This document shows, one piece after another, positions 26,339 to 34,662 of a DNA stretch of 64,000 bases (its first letter is position 1; each line of letters starts with the position of its first letter). The notes under the pieces were generated by a model. The model was not told the origin of the DNA. It did no database searches and saw only the letters and a program-made list of their open reading frames with translations. The position numbers were made by a program, and so were the translations under genes. The DNA is taken from contig NZ_CATKVU010000006.1 of the NCBI RefSeq assembly GCF_949820605.1, forward strand, positions 1,286,501 to 1,350,500, in the 5' to 3' direction. Source of the stretch: Segatella copri. Its GTDB lineage: Bacteria > Bacteroidota > Bacteroidia > Bacteroidales > Bacteroidaceae.

Positions 26339-27088
26339 ATGAGACATTCCTTATTGAATATCGTTATAGTCTTGGTCATAACAATGGGGCTATCCTCTTG
26401 TCTGTGTCAACCAAGGTATGTAAGTTTTTTGAATCTTGTAGAAAAAATAGATAGCATAAATTCTTATTTCTACACTTTACAACAAGCTTCGCCAGACAGT
26501 GGTGTCCTACTAAAAGACACTCTAGCAAAAGAACTTCTCGGAGACATTTTCTATCATCATAAGGAAGCACAAAATCGAGAGGTTAGGCTTGTAGGTGTTA
26601 GTCAACCATACGCCCAAGTTCTTGTCTGTGCCTTTAACATAAAGAGCATTGGTTTTGAATGGAAAACAAATGAAACATTTCTTGTTACTTATGGGCATGA
26701 TGGAAAAATTGCAGATGCATTATATTTAGGCATAAACGAAATTACCCCCACATTTATAAAGTTCAGTTTCAATAGCAAACGGCATATTCCTACAGAGGAT
26801 ATTCAAAGAAGTAAATGGGTATATAACGAGCAAAGTAATCTTCTTAAATTAGAGGTATTTGAAGAAAATTCTTGGCTTGACGAAGACAAAAATCCATGCT
26901 TGGACAACTACTATCATACTTTCTTCTATCGAATAGACGAACAAGGGCGTATTGTCCGCTTAAGAAAAGGGAAAATTGTACCTTATAAATATAACCATTC
27001 TAACCATGTCTACGACTCATATCTTAAAGCAGCACATAAACGCTTTGCATTACAATTCACTCCCTATTCAGAAAGGCACATGAAATAG
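26339..27088 (+). CDS. Lipoprotein of unknown function
   Basis: This 249-residue protein has a signal peptide and lipobox (GLSSC, Cys21). The mature part is soluble with many aromatic residues. No family is recognised. It is the last gene of the AT-rich island before the HU-like gene and reads in the same direction as its two upstream neighbours. Confidence 0.6.
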   Translation: MRHSLLNIVIVLVITMGLSSCLCQPRYVSFLNLVEKIDSINSYFYTLQQASPDSGVLLKDTLAKELLGDIFYHHKEAQNREVRLVGVSQPYAQVLVCAFNIKSIGFEWKTNETFLVTYGHDGKIADALYLGINEITPTFIKFSFNSKRHIPTEDIQRSKWVYNEQSNLLKLEVFEENSWLDEDKNPCLDNYYHTFFYRIDEQGRIVRLRKGKIVPYKYNHSNHVYDSYLKAAHKRFALQFTPYSERHMK

Positions 27089-27510
27089 TTAGAAGAAACA
27101 GAAAAAGAGCCCCAAAAAATCATTATATTTAGGGGATAGCAAAAAAAAATTATATGGATTTATAGAATAATCCAAATTTTATTAGTAGTTTTGCAAACGA
27201 TAAGAGTTGTTTGACAAGCAATCCTATGCACATTGCAGAAAATAGCACTGTTGCCAAATCATTAACTCCATTGAGGTGAAACACTCATAAATCGCTCATT
27301 TTAAGCTATTCTGCAGATTTTAGCGTAATTTTCTATAAAAAATACCACTTTTTTCAACCTTTTTTTCCCGAATCCCTGCAAATCGCACAAATCGCATAGT
27401 TGGGGGTTCGGGAATGTTGTACCTTTGTATCGTCAATCAGAGAGGTTGATGCAGCAACGGTCTCAGCGGAGACACAGACTGCTTTTTACTAAAACTAAAT
27501 TTTTAAAAGT
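27089..27510 (+). promoter_or_regulatory. Promoter and long leader of the HU-like gene
   Basis: There is no gene in this stretch. TACCTTTG (27420-27427) with a TTG about 18 bases upstream (27399-27401) forms a Bacteroidota promoter. An inverted repeat CCCGAA...TTCGGG spans it (about 27367-27412). The ~80-base leader is purine-rich with GCAGCAACGGTCTCAGCGGA. Bases 27362-27393 recur with two changes at 29827-29858. Confidence 0.6.
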
Positions 27511-28062
27511 ATGATTCTCATCAAATTAGCGAAGAACAAGAACAAGACTATCAAGGAAGCGTATGGCAAGTATTATGCGCGACCAGTAGTAACAGAAACC
27601 ATCGGTATCGATGAACTCGCCGAACACATGGCGAGCCACAACACCCCGTTCTCGAAGGGTGCCATCAAGGGCCTTCTCACCGATATGGTGAGCTGCGTGA
27701 AGGAGCTCGTGCTCCAGAACAAGGCTGTGAAGATAGACAACCTCGCCATCTTCTCCATCGGCATCATCAACAAGATGGGAGCCGCCAGCATCAAGGAGTG
27801 GAGCCTCGCCAAGTTTGTAGAAGGCTACCGCCTCAGAGCCCGTGCTACCGGCAAGCTCAGCAACACCCAGCTCTCTCTCGATGCCAACGCCAAGAACGCC
27901 ATGGATCTCCTCAACTCTAGCGAGAGCGCTGCAGGCGACACCACCACTGGCGATACCACACAGGGCGGCGGAACCACTGCGGGCGGCGGAACATCACAAG
28001 GCGGTACATCACAAGGCGGCAGCACCGACGGAACAGGCGACAACGGAGACGGTCTGGAGTAG
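27511..28062 (+). CDS. HU-like DNA-binding protein (HU-HIG type)
   Basis: This 183-residue protein is an HU-related DNA-binding protein of the type found only in Bacteroidota. The HU fold covers about residues 10-130 (YYARPVVTETIGIDELAEHM and FSKGAIKGLLTDMVSCVKEL). A low-complexity Gly/Thr/Gln tail follows (about 140-183). The family is abundant beside smalltalk and amidase genes, as here. It is much more GC-rich than the island to its left, in keeping with the older host-like part of the locus. Confidence 0.88.
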   Translation: MILIKLAKNKNKTIKEAYGKYYARPVVTETIGIDELAEHMASHNTPFSKGAIKGLLTDMVSCVKELVLQNKAVKIDNLAIFSIGIINKMGAASIKEWSLAKFVEGYRLRARATGKLSNTQLSLDANAKNAMDLLNSSESAAGDTTTGDTTQGGGTTAGGGTSQGGTSQGGSTDGTGDNGDGLE

Positions 28063-28348
28063 TGATCCGTCTCTCAAATATGCGAAACGACAGAAGAAGG
28101 AAGGAGTGAACTGACCGGCGACAGGGATATTCCGAAGGCACAAAGCGGCTGGTTTTCATCCTGACGATTACGGATAAACAGCAAATCATAATGACCCAAG
28201 AACCTGCCTTTTACGGGTATCCGGGCTGGCAGTTACTCCCCCGCCCTTCTTCTTCCAGAAACGCTTACTGAAACTAAATTCCAACCACTAAAACAAGCAT
28301 GTGACTATCATTATCCACTTAGTATTAATCATTAAAAAACAAAGCAAA

Positions 28349-28438
28349 ATGAAAAAAGTAAATTGGAAAACCATCATCAATTTCCTCATCACGGTATTAA
28401 CAGCTGTAGCCAGCTCATTCTGTGTACAGAACTGCTAA
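28349..28438 (+). CDS. Smalltalk protein
   Basis: This 29-residue peptide begins MKKVNWKTIINFLITVLTAV and ends in Cys, matching the tiny smalltalk family of Bacteroidales, usually found between an HU-like gene and an amidase gene. It has one hydrophobic helix. An AAAGCAAA leader precedes the ATG. The function is unknown. It fits exactly the expected place, 15 bases before the amidase. Confidence 0.85.
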   Translation: MKKVNWKTIINFLITVLTAVASSFCVQNC

Positions 28439-28453
28439 AAAAGGGAGGTTGCC

Positions 28454-28891
28454 ATGACACAGAAACATCGTAGCATTTCACTCATCGTGATTCACTGTTC
28501 TGCCACGAGAGTGACACAGGATTTCACATTCGAGCAGTTGGAGGCCTGCCATCTTGCCCGCGGTTTCAAGAGTATCGGATATCATTATTACATCACGAAG
28601 GATGGTGTGGTATATCCGGGTCGCCCGGAATCAGAGGTAGGAGCCCATGCCCGTCATTACAATGCCCACAGCATCGGCATCTGTTATGAGGGAGGTCTCG
28701 ACAAGAACGGCAAGTCTGCCGATACGCGCACTCCAGCCCAGAATCAGGCTCTGTATTCGCTTCTGGAGAGCCTCTGCCTCTCCTATCCTGATGCAGAGAT
28801 ACTGGGCCACCGCGATTTGCCGAACGTTCACAAAGACTGTCCGTCGTTTGATGTCAAGCGATGGCTGAAGCAGGTAGATTTCCACATCTAG
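28454..28891 (+). CDS. N-acetylmuramoyl-L-alanine amidase (T7 lysozyme-like)
   Basis: This 145-residue Amidase_2 domain protein hydrolyses the bond between N-acetylmuramic acid and L-alanine in peptidoglycan. The zinc ligands and catalytic residues are visible: His in IVIHCSAT, Tyr in GYHYYITKDG, His in ILGHRDL, and Lys-Asp-Cys in VHKDCPSFD. There is no signal peptide, as in phage-type amidases. It ends the HU-smalltalk-amidase unit, with a terminator 43 bases on. Confidence 0.92.
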   Translation: MTQKHRSISLIVIHCSATRVTQDFTFEQLEACHLARGFKSIGYHYYITKDGVVYPGRPESEVGAHARHYNAHSIGICYEGGLDKNGKSADTRTPAQNQALYSLLESLCLSYPDAEILGHRDLPNVHKDCPSFDVKRWLKQVDFHI

Positions 28892-28921
28892 CCGAAGCCA
28901 GAGGATATAGATGTCTATACT

Positions 28922-28978
28922 TAGAAAATTACTAAAAAAGGGTGTGTCATGCAGTTATGACACACCCTTTTTCTGTTT
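28922..28978 (+). terminator. Terminator after the amidase (repeat copy 1)
   Basis: The stem AAAGGGTGTGTCAT/ATGACACACCCTTT has a T-rich tail. The whole 57-base block is repeated at 29902-29958 with a single base change. Confidence 0.88.
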
Positions 28979-29004
28979 TAAGAACATAAACGCAGACTCG
29001 TAAG

Positions 29005-29466
29005 TCAGCTAGGCGTATTAGAAAGAAACTCATCAACAAAAGACTGGGGAGTCATTATTTTGATTCGTTTATTATCTGAGACACCAACGAAGTCTTTAAC
29101 ATTGATAGTCAACAAAATGTCAGCACCACAATTAATAGCCGCCTGATATTGATAACTATCTTCTAAATCTCTAAAGTTTTCATCCTCTACTCCTTGTTTC
29201 AGTCCAAATCTTGAAGCAGACGAAATTTGGAAAGTGTCAAGAATGCGGAGCAGAATTTTCCTTTCCTGTACTAAACGTTCAGGATTGTAGATACTCATTC
29301 TTCGTAATTGTTTATCCACGAGAAAAGTGATGGTGTAGAATCCTCCTTCAGACAAGAACAAAGTATGACTAGTAGATGCCAAGGTAAGAATTTTAGCCAC
29401 AGCATCAAACAGAAGTCTTTTTTCTAAAAATTCCGTTATAATATTGGTATCACAAAAGATTTTCAT
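29005..29466 (-). CDS. PIN domain toxin (VapC-like)
   Basis: This 153-residue PIN-domain protein is probably an RNase toxin. The acidic residues expected for the PIN active site are seen in MKIFCDTNIITEFL (Asp6), in DLEDSYQYQAA and in the late ADILLTINVKDF motif. It overlaps the upstream antitoxin gene by four bases (ATGA), the usual toxin-antitoxin coupling. The pair lies between repeated fragments of the HU/amidase locus. Confidence 0.85.
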   Translation of the reverse strand: MKIFCDTNIITEFLEKRLLFDAVAKILTLASTSHTLFLSEGGFYTITFLVDKQLRRMSIYNPERLVQERKILLRILDTFQISSASRFGLKQGVEDENFRDLEDSYQYQAAINCGADILLTINVKDFVGVSDNKRIKIMTPQSFVDEFLSNTPS

Positions 29467-29717
29467 ATCCCATATTTTTCTTCCAGATACTCATCACGCA
29501 GTTCTTTATCACTTTTATCTGAAGCGAACATGCCGCCCATTTCTTCCCAACTGAACATTTTTGACTCAGCAGGAGCTTTCATATCTTCCTTTTCAGATAT
29601 ATCAACAACAATTTTTTGCAGGATTTTATTTACCCAATCCTCAATATTAAGTTTATCTTTTCTTGCAAAGATTGCCGCTTTGTCATATACATCTGGTCTT
29701 AATGTAATTGTTGCCAT
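29463..29717 (-). CDS. Antitoxin of the PIN toxin pair (DUF6364-like)
   Basis: This 84-residue protein has an N-terminal ribbon-helix-helix-like DNA-binding stretch (MATITLRPDVYDKAAIFARK) and an acidic C-terminal tail (about residues 60-84) of the type that neutralises PIN toxins. It is the first gene of the operon. The family assignment DUF6364 is likely but not certain. Confidence 0.78.
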   Translation of the reverse strand: MATITLRPDVYDKAAIFARKDKLNIEDWVNKILQKIVVDISEKEDMKAPAESKMFSWEEMGGMFASDKSDKELRDEYLEEKYGI

Positions 29718-29826
29718 AATAATCTTTTTCTATTTAGCAATTGCAAAACTACATTTTTTTATTGAAAGTGCCAAATGAATTTGAAAAAAAATGCATTATT
29801 TTACTTTTTTTCCTCATATAACGGAA

Positions 29827-29958
29827 TTTTTCCCGAATCCCTGCTAATCGTACAAATCTCTCAAATATACGCAACGACAGAAGAAAAATAAGTGTTATTC
29901 ATAGAAAATTACCAAAAAAGGGTGTGTCATGCAGTTATGACACACCCTTTTTCTGTTT
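29827..29958. repeat. Deletion scar of an HU/amidase locus
   Basis: Bases 29827-29858 copy the HU promoter region (27362-27393, two changes). Bases 29857-29885 copy the sequence just after the HU stop (28070-28098, two changes). Bases 29902-29958 copy the amidase terminator (one change). The genes between these landmarks are gone, so this is what remains of a second locus. The terminator also serves the leftward yitT gene. Confidence 0.75.
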
Positions 29959-29960
29959 AT

Positions 29961-30860
29961 CTATTTCTTCTTCGGCAAACCTATCTTCTTGCCTACCTTG
30001 AAACGGTCGAAACCTTCGCCATAAACACCGATGACGGCACTCTGGCTGACAAAGGCGGTAGGATCTATCTCGTCGATAAGACGGAATATCTTCTGAGACT
30101 CACGCTGACGCGCCAATACAAACAGCATGTGGACATCCTTGCCACTGTAACAGCCATGACCATCCATCACCGTACAACCTCGGTCGGCGGCGGTATTGAT
30201 GGCTGCACTGAGCTCCAGATATTTGTCGCTGATGATGAAGAACTGAACCGAACGGCGCAACGCATTCACCACATGATCTACACAGAGCGACTGCACAAAA
30301 AGGCAGACATAACCGTAAATCACCATCTCCCAATTGCGCAATACCAGATAAGAACTGGTGATGATACACAGGTCGCAAATCATGATGGCATGACCCAGGG
30401 AAATGTTCCAGTACTTGTTGATCATCGCCGCTACGGTATCAGAACCACCCGTAGAACCATTGCAGGAAAGACCCAGACCGGCACTGCTGCCCATGAAGAA
30501 CGCACCGATGACCGTTGCCATGAACGGCTGGTCGTGAAGCAGCGGCGTCATGCCTACCGTATGCGTCTCTATCAGACGGGTAGTTAAGGCAAAGATACCA
30601 ACACCATAGATGGTCTTCAGACAGAACTTATAGCCCAGAATGCGGAATGCGATGAGAAGCAGGAACACATTGAGCGCCAGATAAGATACAGATGCCGGGA
30701 TGCCAAATCCCCAGTAAAGGATAGAAGCGATACCTCCTACACCACCCATCGTGATATGATTGGGAAGCAGGAAGATGTTCAAACCGATACTACCTTCTAT
30801 CATCGCCAGGGCAATGATAACGTAGTCGCGGATTTCATGAAGTTTTGTTTTTCTCGTCAT
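29961..30860 (-). CDS. YitT family membrane protein (DUF161/DUF2179)
   Basis: This ~299-residue protein has five to six hydrophobic helices in the first two thirds (DUF161) and a cytosolic C-terminal DUF2179 domain (about residues 215-285). It is a conserved bacterial family of unknown transport role. I chose the start MTRKTKLHEIR at 30860, because a TACCTTTG promoter element lies at about 30891-30898 on the minus strand and would overlap the longer frame. Confidence 0.88.
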   Translation of the reverse strand: MTRKTKLHEIRDYVIIALAMIEGSIGLNIFLLPNHITMGGVGGIASILYWGFGIPASVSYLALNVFLLLIAFRILGYKFCLKTIYGVGIFALTTRLIETHTVGMTPLLHDQPFMATVIGAFFMGSSAGLGLSCNGSTGGSDTVAAMINKYWNISLGHAIMICDLCIITSSYLVLRNWEMVIYGYVCLFVQSLCVDHVVNALRRSVQFFIISDKYLELSAAINTAADRGCTVMDGHGCYSGKDVHMLFVLARQRESQKIFRLIDEIDPTAFVSQSAVIGVYGEGFDRFKVGKKIGLPKKK

Positions 30861-30993
30861 ATAAATATAAGTATTTCTTAAAATGCGGTGCAAAGGTACT
30901 AAAAAATAAGTAAAAAAAGAACAGCTACGTGAAATATTACTTAAAAAACAAATCTTTTTTATGAAACCGGCACCTTAATTCGAAAAGATTTCC

Positions 30994-31001
30994 TATTTTT
31001 G
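30994..31001 (+). promoter_or_regulatory. -7 element of the phosphoribosyltransferase-like gene
   Basis: TATTTTTG followed by CAG lies 41 bases before the ATG at 31042, a typical distance for Bacteroidota. No perfect TTG box is seen at 19-20 bases upstream. Confidence 0.5.
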
Positions 31002-31041
31002 CAGAAACTATGCATTATTAATTATCAAAAAATTCTAGTCT

Positions 31042-31638
31042 ATGGCTAATTACGAAAATGAAATCAACTCGTGGCCAGTCCTGAAAAACGGACTGCACTA
31101 CAAATGGCTTGTCGACTACGCTGCATTCAGCGCCTTCGGTACTTTTGAACTCACAGCAGAGGAATGGGAAAAACGTGACCTTATCGCCAACTTTAAAGGT
31201 AACTCTGAGCTCACTACGGAGATGGACCATCAGGAAGCCCTGAAGAAGGCTATCAAAATGGTATCAGACAAGCTGAAGAGTCTTTTGGGCAAAGAGGCAG
31301 CACAGTTTACCCTGGTCTGCATTCCTGCTGCTCTTGAGGCGCATACCAAGCGCCGTTTCAAGGAGTTCAGCGAGGAGATATGCAAGGCTACGGGCATGAC
31401 CAACGCCTACCCTGCCTTCAGCTACACACATGATGTAGATGAAGATGGCGATCCTGTAGATGAACTCCATATTGACGAGGCTTTCTTCCAGGGCAAAAAG
31501 ATTATTCTCTTTGATGACATCATCGCATCCGGCAATTCGGTAGCCAAGTTTGCCGACCAGCTGGAAGGATATGGTGCCAAGGTTGAACTGGCGCTAGCAC
31601 TGGGAAAAAAGATTTCTGACGGCTATGACCAGAAATAA
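31042..31638 (+). CDS. Phosphoribosyltransferase-like protein
   Basis: This is a 198-residue cytosolic protein. The motif KIILFDDIIASGNSVAKF (about residues 152-169) is the PRPP-binding loop of type I phosphoribosyltransferases. Upstream of it the core strand FTLVCIPAA is visible. The specific substrate is unclear; ComF-like and stress-related PRTases are alternatives. It stands as a single gene with its own promoter and a bidirectional terminator. Confidence 0.75.
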   Translation: MANYENEINSWPVLKNGLHYKWLVDYAAFSAFGTFELTAEEWEKRDLIANFKGNSELTTEMDHQEALKKAIKMVSDKLKSLLGKEAAQFTLVCIPAALEAHTKRRFKEFSEEICKATGMTNAYPAFSYTHDVDEDGDPVDELHIDEAFFQGKKIILFDDIIASGNSVAKFADQLEGYGAKVELALALGKKISDGYDQK

Positions 31639-31656
31639 GATACTATAAATTAATAG

Positions 31657-31688
31657 TTTTTTAGGCACGTATTACCGTGCCTAAAAAA
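31657..31688. terminator. Bidirectional terminator
   Basis: The arms TTTTTTAGGCACG and CGTGCCTAAAAAA pair perfectly around 6 bases and end in T-runs on both strands. It separates the PRT-like gene from the converging YihY/BrkB gene. Confidence 0.9.
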
Positions 31689-31700
31689 CACCGTTTTTCA

Positions 31701-33017
31701 TCAGAAAGCGATTTGCTTTCCCTTTTCTATGAACTCTGCATTCACGATGTCGATATCCTTCCACATCGCCATATCCGACTCCAATGCGGCAAGGCTTGAG
31801 ATATCCTCGCCATAACTGAAGAGGCGCTCTATCATCACACCATAGGTAAGATGCTCTATCTTCTCTATCGGATGAAGAACCACCGATTCCTCAAAACTGC
31901 TTTTCTTACCATTCCGGATTTCTACCAGCAAACGGGCACATAACAACTCCTTAACCGACTGGTTGACAATCTGTTGAGGTATCTTCGTTAAATCATGAAT
32001 TTCTTTCGGAGTATACGCCTGTTCGCCCTGATTGAACCGACGACATACCAGATGCATTACTACCCCACAAACCTTGATGCGCTGCACCAGTTTCAGATGA
32101 TCGTACTGCAAATCACCATCATAATAATGGATGTTCTGGTTGGTATGACAAAGCAAGGCGCCAAACACTACGATAGCCCACGAAATCTGAAGCCATAACA
32201 GGAAAAGCGGAATGGCTGCCAGCGAACCATAGATGACATTGTAGCTAGAAAGGAAAACCTGCAGATAGATATATCCATACTGAAGTGCCGTCATGCAGAC
32301 ACCCGCCAGGAACGATGGAACCAGGGTACTGCGAACCCGGATATAGGTATTCGGGATGACATAATAGCAGAACACGAAGAACAGGAACATCGGAACAAAA
32401 GCCGCCAGATGAAGGATGAACGAAGGAATGGTATCACCGATATCCGCTATCCTGTCTACATTATCCACCATATTCACCGTCCATACATTGATGCTCGAAG
32501 CAAAGAGTATCAGCAGTCCCAGACCAAACAGAATGGTAGGATATTCGGTAACAATCTGCTTCCACGAACGCTCGCCCGTATGCCAGATGTCATCGAAGGT
32601 AAGCTCTATCTTCTGCATCAGCGAAACGATGGTATAGAGAAACATTACGATACCCGTACCGATGATATAGTTGCTCTGCGTATTCTCGATATAATTGTGA
32701 ACGAAGTTAACGATGGTCTGCGCTACAACGGGCTGTGCCTCGAAGGTGGTAGAGAGCCAGGATTCGAGCAGAGAGGCATAGCCGAAACCACGGGCTATGA
32801 CAAACATCATAGCCATGAAAGGTATCAGAGCCATGAAGGAGGCAAAAGTCAAAGCTGCCACATCCCTCGCCCACATATCCTTGAGATAGAAGATGCGACC
32901 GGCAAGCATACCCATCTTGATCCAAGACTTGAGTCTGCCCCGAAAGTCTTTGATATTAGAAGAATTGAACTCTCTGATATCTTCGTAAAAACCTAGTATT
33001 CTGTTTATTACCCCCAT
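31701..33017 (-). CDS. YihY/virulence factor BrkB family membrane protein
   Basis: This 438-residue protein has about six membrane helices in the first 300 residues, including VAALTFASFMALIPFMAMMF (about residues 53-72), the family hallmark. The C-terminal ~130 residues are soluble and winged-helix-like (YTPKEIHDLTKIPQQIVNQS), an extension seen in Bacteroidota members. The function of the family is still uncertain. It reads toward the shared terminator at 31.66 kb. Confidence 0.9.
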   Translation of the reverse strand: MGVINRILGFYEDIREFNSSNIKDFRGRLKSWIKMGMLAGRIFYLKDMWARDVAALTFASFMALIPFMAMMFVIARGFGYASLLESWLSTTFEAQPVVAQTIVNFVHNYIENTQSNYIIGTGIVMFLYTIVSLMQKIELTFDDIWHTGERSWKQIVTEYPTILFGLGLLILFASSINVWTVNMVDNVDRIADIGDTIPSFILHLAAFVPMFLFFVFCYYVIPNTYIRVRSTLVPSFLAGVCMTALQYGYIYLQVFLSSYNVIYGSLAAIPLFLLWLQISWAIVVFGALLCHTNQNIHYYDGDLQYDHLKLVQRIKVCGVVMHLVCRRFNQGEQAYTPKEIHDLTKIPQQIVNQSVKELLCARLLVEIRNGKKSSFEESVVLHPIEKIEHLTYGVMIERLFSYGEDISSLAALESDMAMWKDIDIVNAEFIEKGKQIAF

Positions 33018-33050
33018 AAGTTTAAAGTATTGGTTTCACGATAAAACATC

Positions 33051-33091
33051 AAATCCCTCCACAACACCACCGGGATGCCGTGAAGGGATTT
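33051..33091 (-). terminator. Terminator-like hairpin after uxaC
   Basis: The arms AAATCCCTCCAC and GTGAAGGGATTT pair with one mismatch. It lies just past the uxaC stop on the minus strand. Confidence 0.6.
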
Positions 33092-33122
33092 GTCTTAGTA
33101 TAAATTGCTACAGTTCTATGGA

Positions 33123-34526
33123 TTAATAGAACTTGAAGTAGTTGCGAGCATTGTTGTAAGAGATATCCTCTACCATACGAGAGAGGCTCTCCATGTCGTT
33201 AGGAAGCAAGCCCTTCTCAACATCATTGCCGAGAAGGTTGCAGAGCAAACGACGGAAGTACTCGTGACGTGGGTAGCTGAGGAATGAACGTGAGTCGGTC
33301 AACATACCTACGAAACGGCTCAGGAGACCCAATACAGAGAGTGCGTTCATCTGGCGGGTCATACCATCGAGCTGATCGTTGAACCACCAGCCAGAACCAA
33401 ACTGAATCTTACCTGGGCAAGAACCATCCTGGAAGTTACCGAGCATAGTAGCGATTACCTCGTTGGCACATGGGTTCAATGTATAGAGGATAGTACGTGT
33501 GAGCTTACCCTCCATGTTGAGCTCATTGAGGAAGCTGCTCATAGCCTTGGCTGTAGTGAACTCACCGATAGAATCGAAACCGGTATCAGCACCGAGCTTG
33601 TTGTACATCAGCGTATTGTTGTCGCGGATAGCACCATAGTGGTACTGCTGTGTCCAGTCGGCAGCGTGATCCATCTCAGCGCAAACCTTGAGGAATGCAT
33701 GCTTGTACTGACGGATTTCGAGAGCAGAAAGCTGCTGGCCACGCATAGCCTTGGCGAAGATAGTCTCAATCTGAGAATCTGTGTATGGCTCATCGTAGAA
33801 CTCCTCGATACCGTGGTCGCTCAACTTACAGCCGTTCTCAGTAAAGAAGTCGTGACGCTTCTGCAAAGCATCAACCATATCCTGGAATGTAACGAGGTTA
33901 ACACCTGCTACCTCACCGAGCTTGTTCATATAGTCAGCGAAATCTGGCTTCTCGATGTTCATAGCCTTGTCAGGACGCCAAGCAGGAATCATCTTGATTT
34001 CGAAACCGCTCTCACGTGTCTGCTTGTGGTAACGCAGGTCATCGATTGGGTCGTCTGTAGTACAAACGCACTCTACGTTATAATGACGCATCAAACCACG
34101 AGCGCTGAACTCAGGCAACTGCAACTTCTCGTTACACTCATCGTAGATTTCACGGGCAGTCTTAGGGCTGAGCTGCTTATCAATACCGAAAGCAGTCTTG
34201 AGCTCCAGATGAGTCCAGTGATAGAGAGGGTTACGGAAAGTATAAGGCACTGTTTCAGCCCACTTCTCGAACTTCTCCCAGTCGCTGGTATCAGTACCTG
34301 TGCAGAAGCGCTCATCTACACCGTTGGTACGCATAGCACGCCACTTGTAGTGGTCGCCGCCGAGCCAAAGTTCTGTAATACTCTTAAACTTGTGATCATT
34401 GGCTACCATCTCAGGGATGAGGTGGCAGTGATAATCGATAATTGGCATTTTAGCCGCATGATTGTGGAAAAGATCCTGTGCAGTCTTAGTGTCGAGCAGG
34501 AAGTTTTCATCCATAAATTGCTTCAT
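33123..34526 (-). CDS. uxaC: Glucuronate isomerase
   Basis: This 467-residue cytosolic enzyme converts D-glucuronate to D-fructuronate, and D-galacturonate to D-tagaturonate, at the start of hexuronate breakdown. The metal-binding IDYHCHLIPEM (about residues 29-39) and the conserved LTRTILYTLNPCANEVIATM are visible. Length matches the family. An AraC-type regulator lies directly upstream on the same strand, which fits a sugar-responsive control of this gene. A TATCTTTG element at 34579-34586 (minus) is the likely promoter. Confidence 0.96.
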   Translation of the reverse strand: MKQFMDENFLLDTKTAQDLFHNHAAKMPIIDYHCHLIPEMVANDHKFKSITELWLGGDHYKWRAMRTNGVDERFCTGTDTSDWEKFEKWAETVPYTFRNPLYHWTHLELKTAFGIDKQLSPKTAREIYDECNEKLQLPEFSARGLMRHYNVECVCTTDDPIDDLRYHKQTRESGFEIKMIPAWRPDKAMNIEKPDFADYMNKLGEVAGVNLVTFQDMVDALQKRHDFFTENGCKLSDHGIEEFYDEPYTDSQIETIFAKAMRGQQLSALEIRQYKHAFLKVCAEMDHAADWTQQYHYGAIRDNNTLMYNKLGADTGFDSIGEFTTAKAMSSFLNELNMEGKLTRTILYTLNPCANEVIATMLGNFQDGSCPGKIQFGSGWWFNDQLDGMTRQMNALSVLGLLSRFVGMLTDSRSFLSYPRHEYFRRLLCNLLGNDVEKGLLPNDMESLSRMVEDISYNNARNYFKFY

Positions 34527-34662
34527 AATTCGTTATCGTAGTTTTTAAATGTTTATTTATTCACTATGAATTGTAGCGCAAAGATACAACAAATATCGGA
34601 AAAAAGAATCGTTTAAGCGAAATATTTTTGATAATTTCACTTAAACGATTACGTTGGCTGTA

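Noticed and set aside
28190..28270. Short frame between the HU-like gene and smalltalk
   Set aside because: It is 26 codons, Pro/Ser-rich, with no leader signal or known match. I see nothing coding in 28063-28348.
10382..28891. Prophage interpretation of the VirE-like/HU/amidase region
   Set aside because: No capsid, portal, tail, terminase or integrase gene is visible. The amidase and primase-like genes fit the Bacteroidales module better.
30861..30893. Longer start for the YitT protein
   Set aside because: The extension would begin inside a TACCTTTG promoter element and adds residues with no family likeness.
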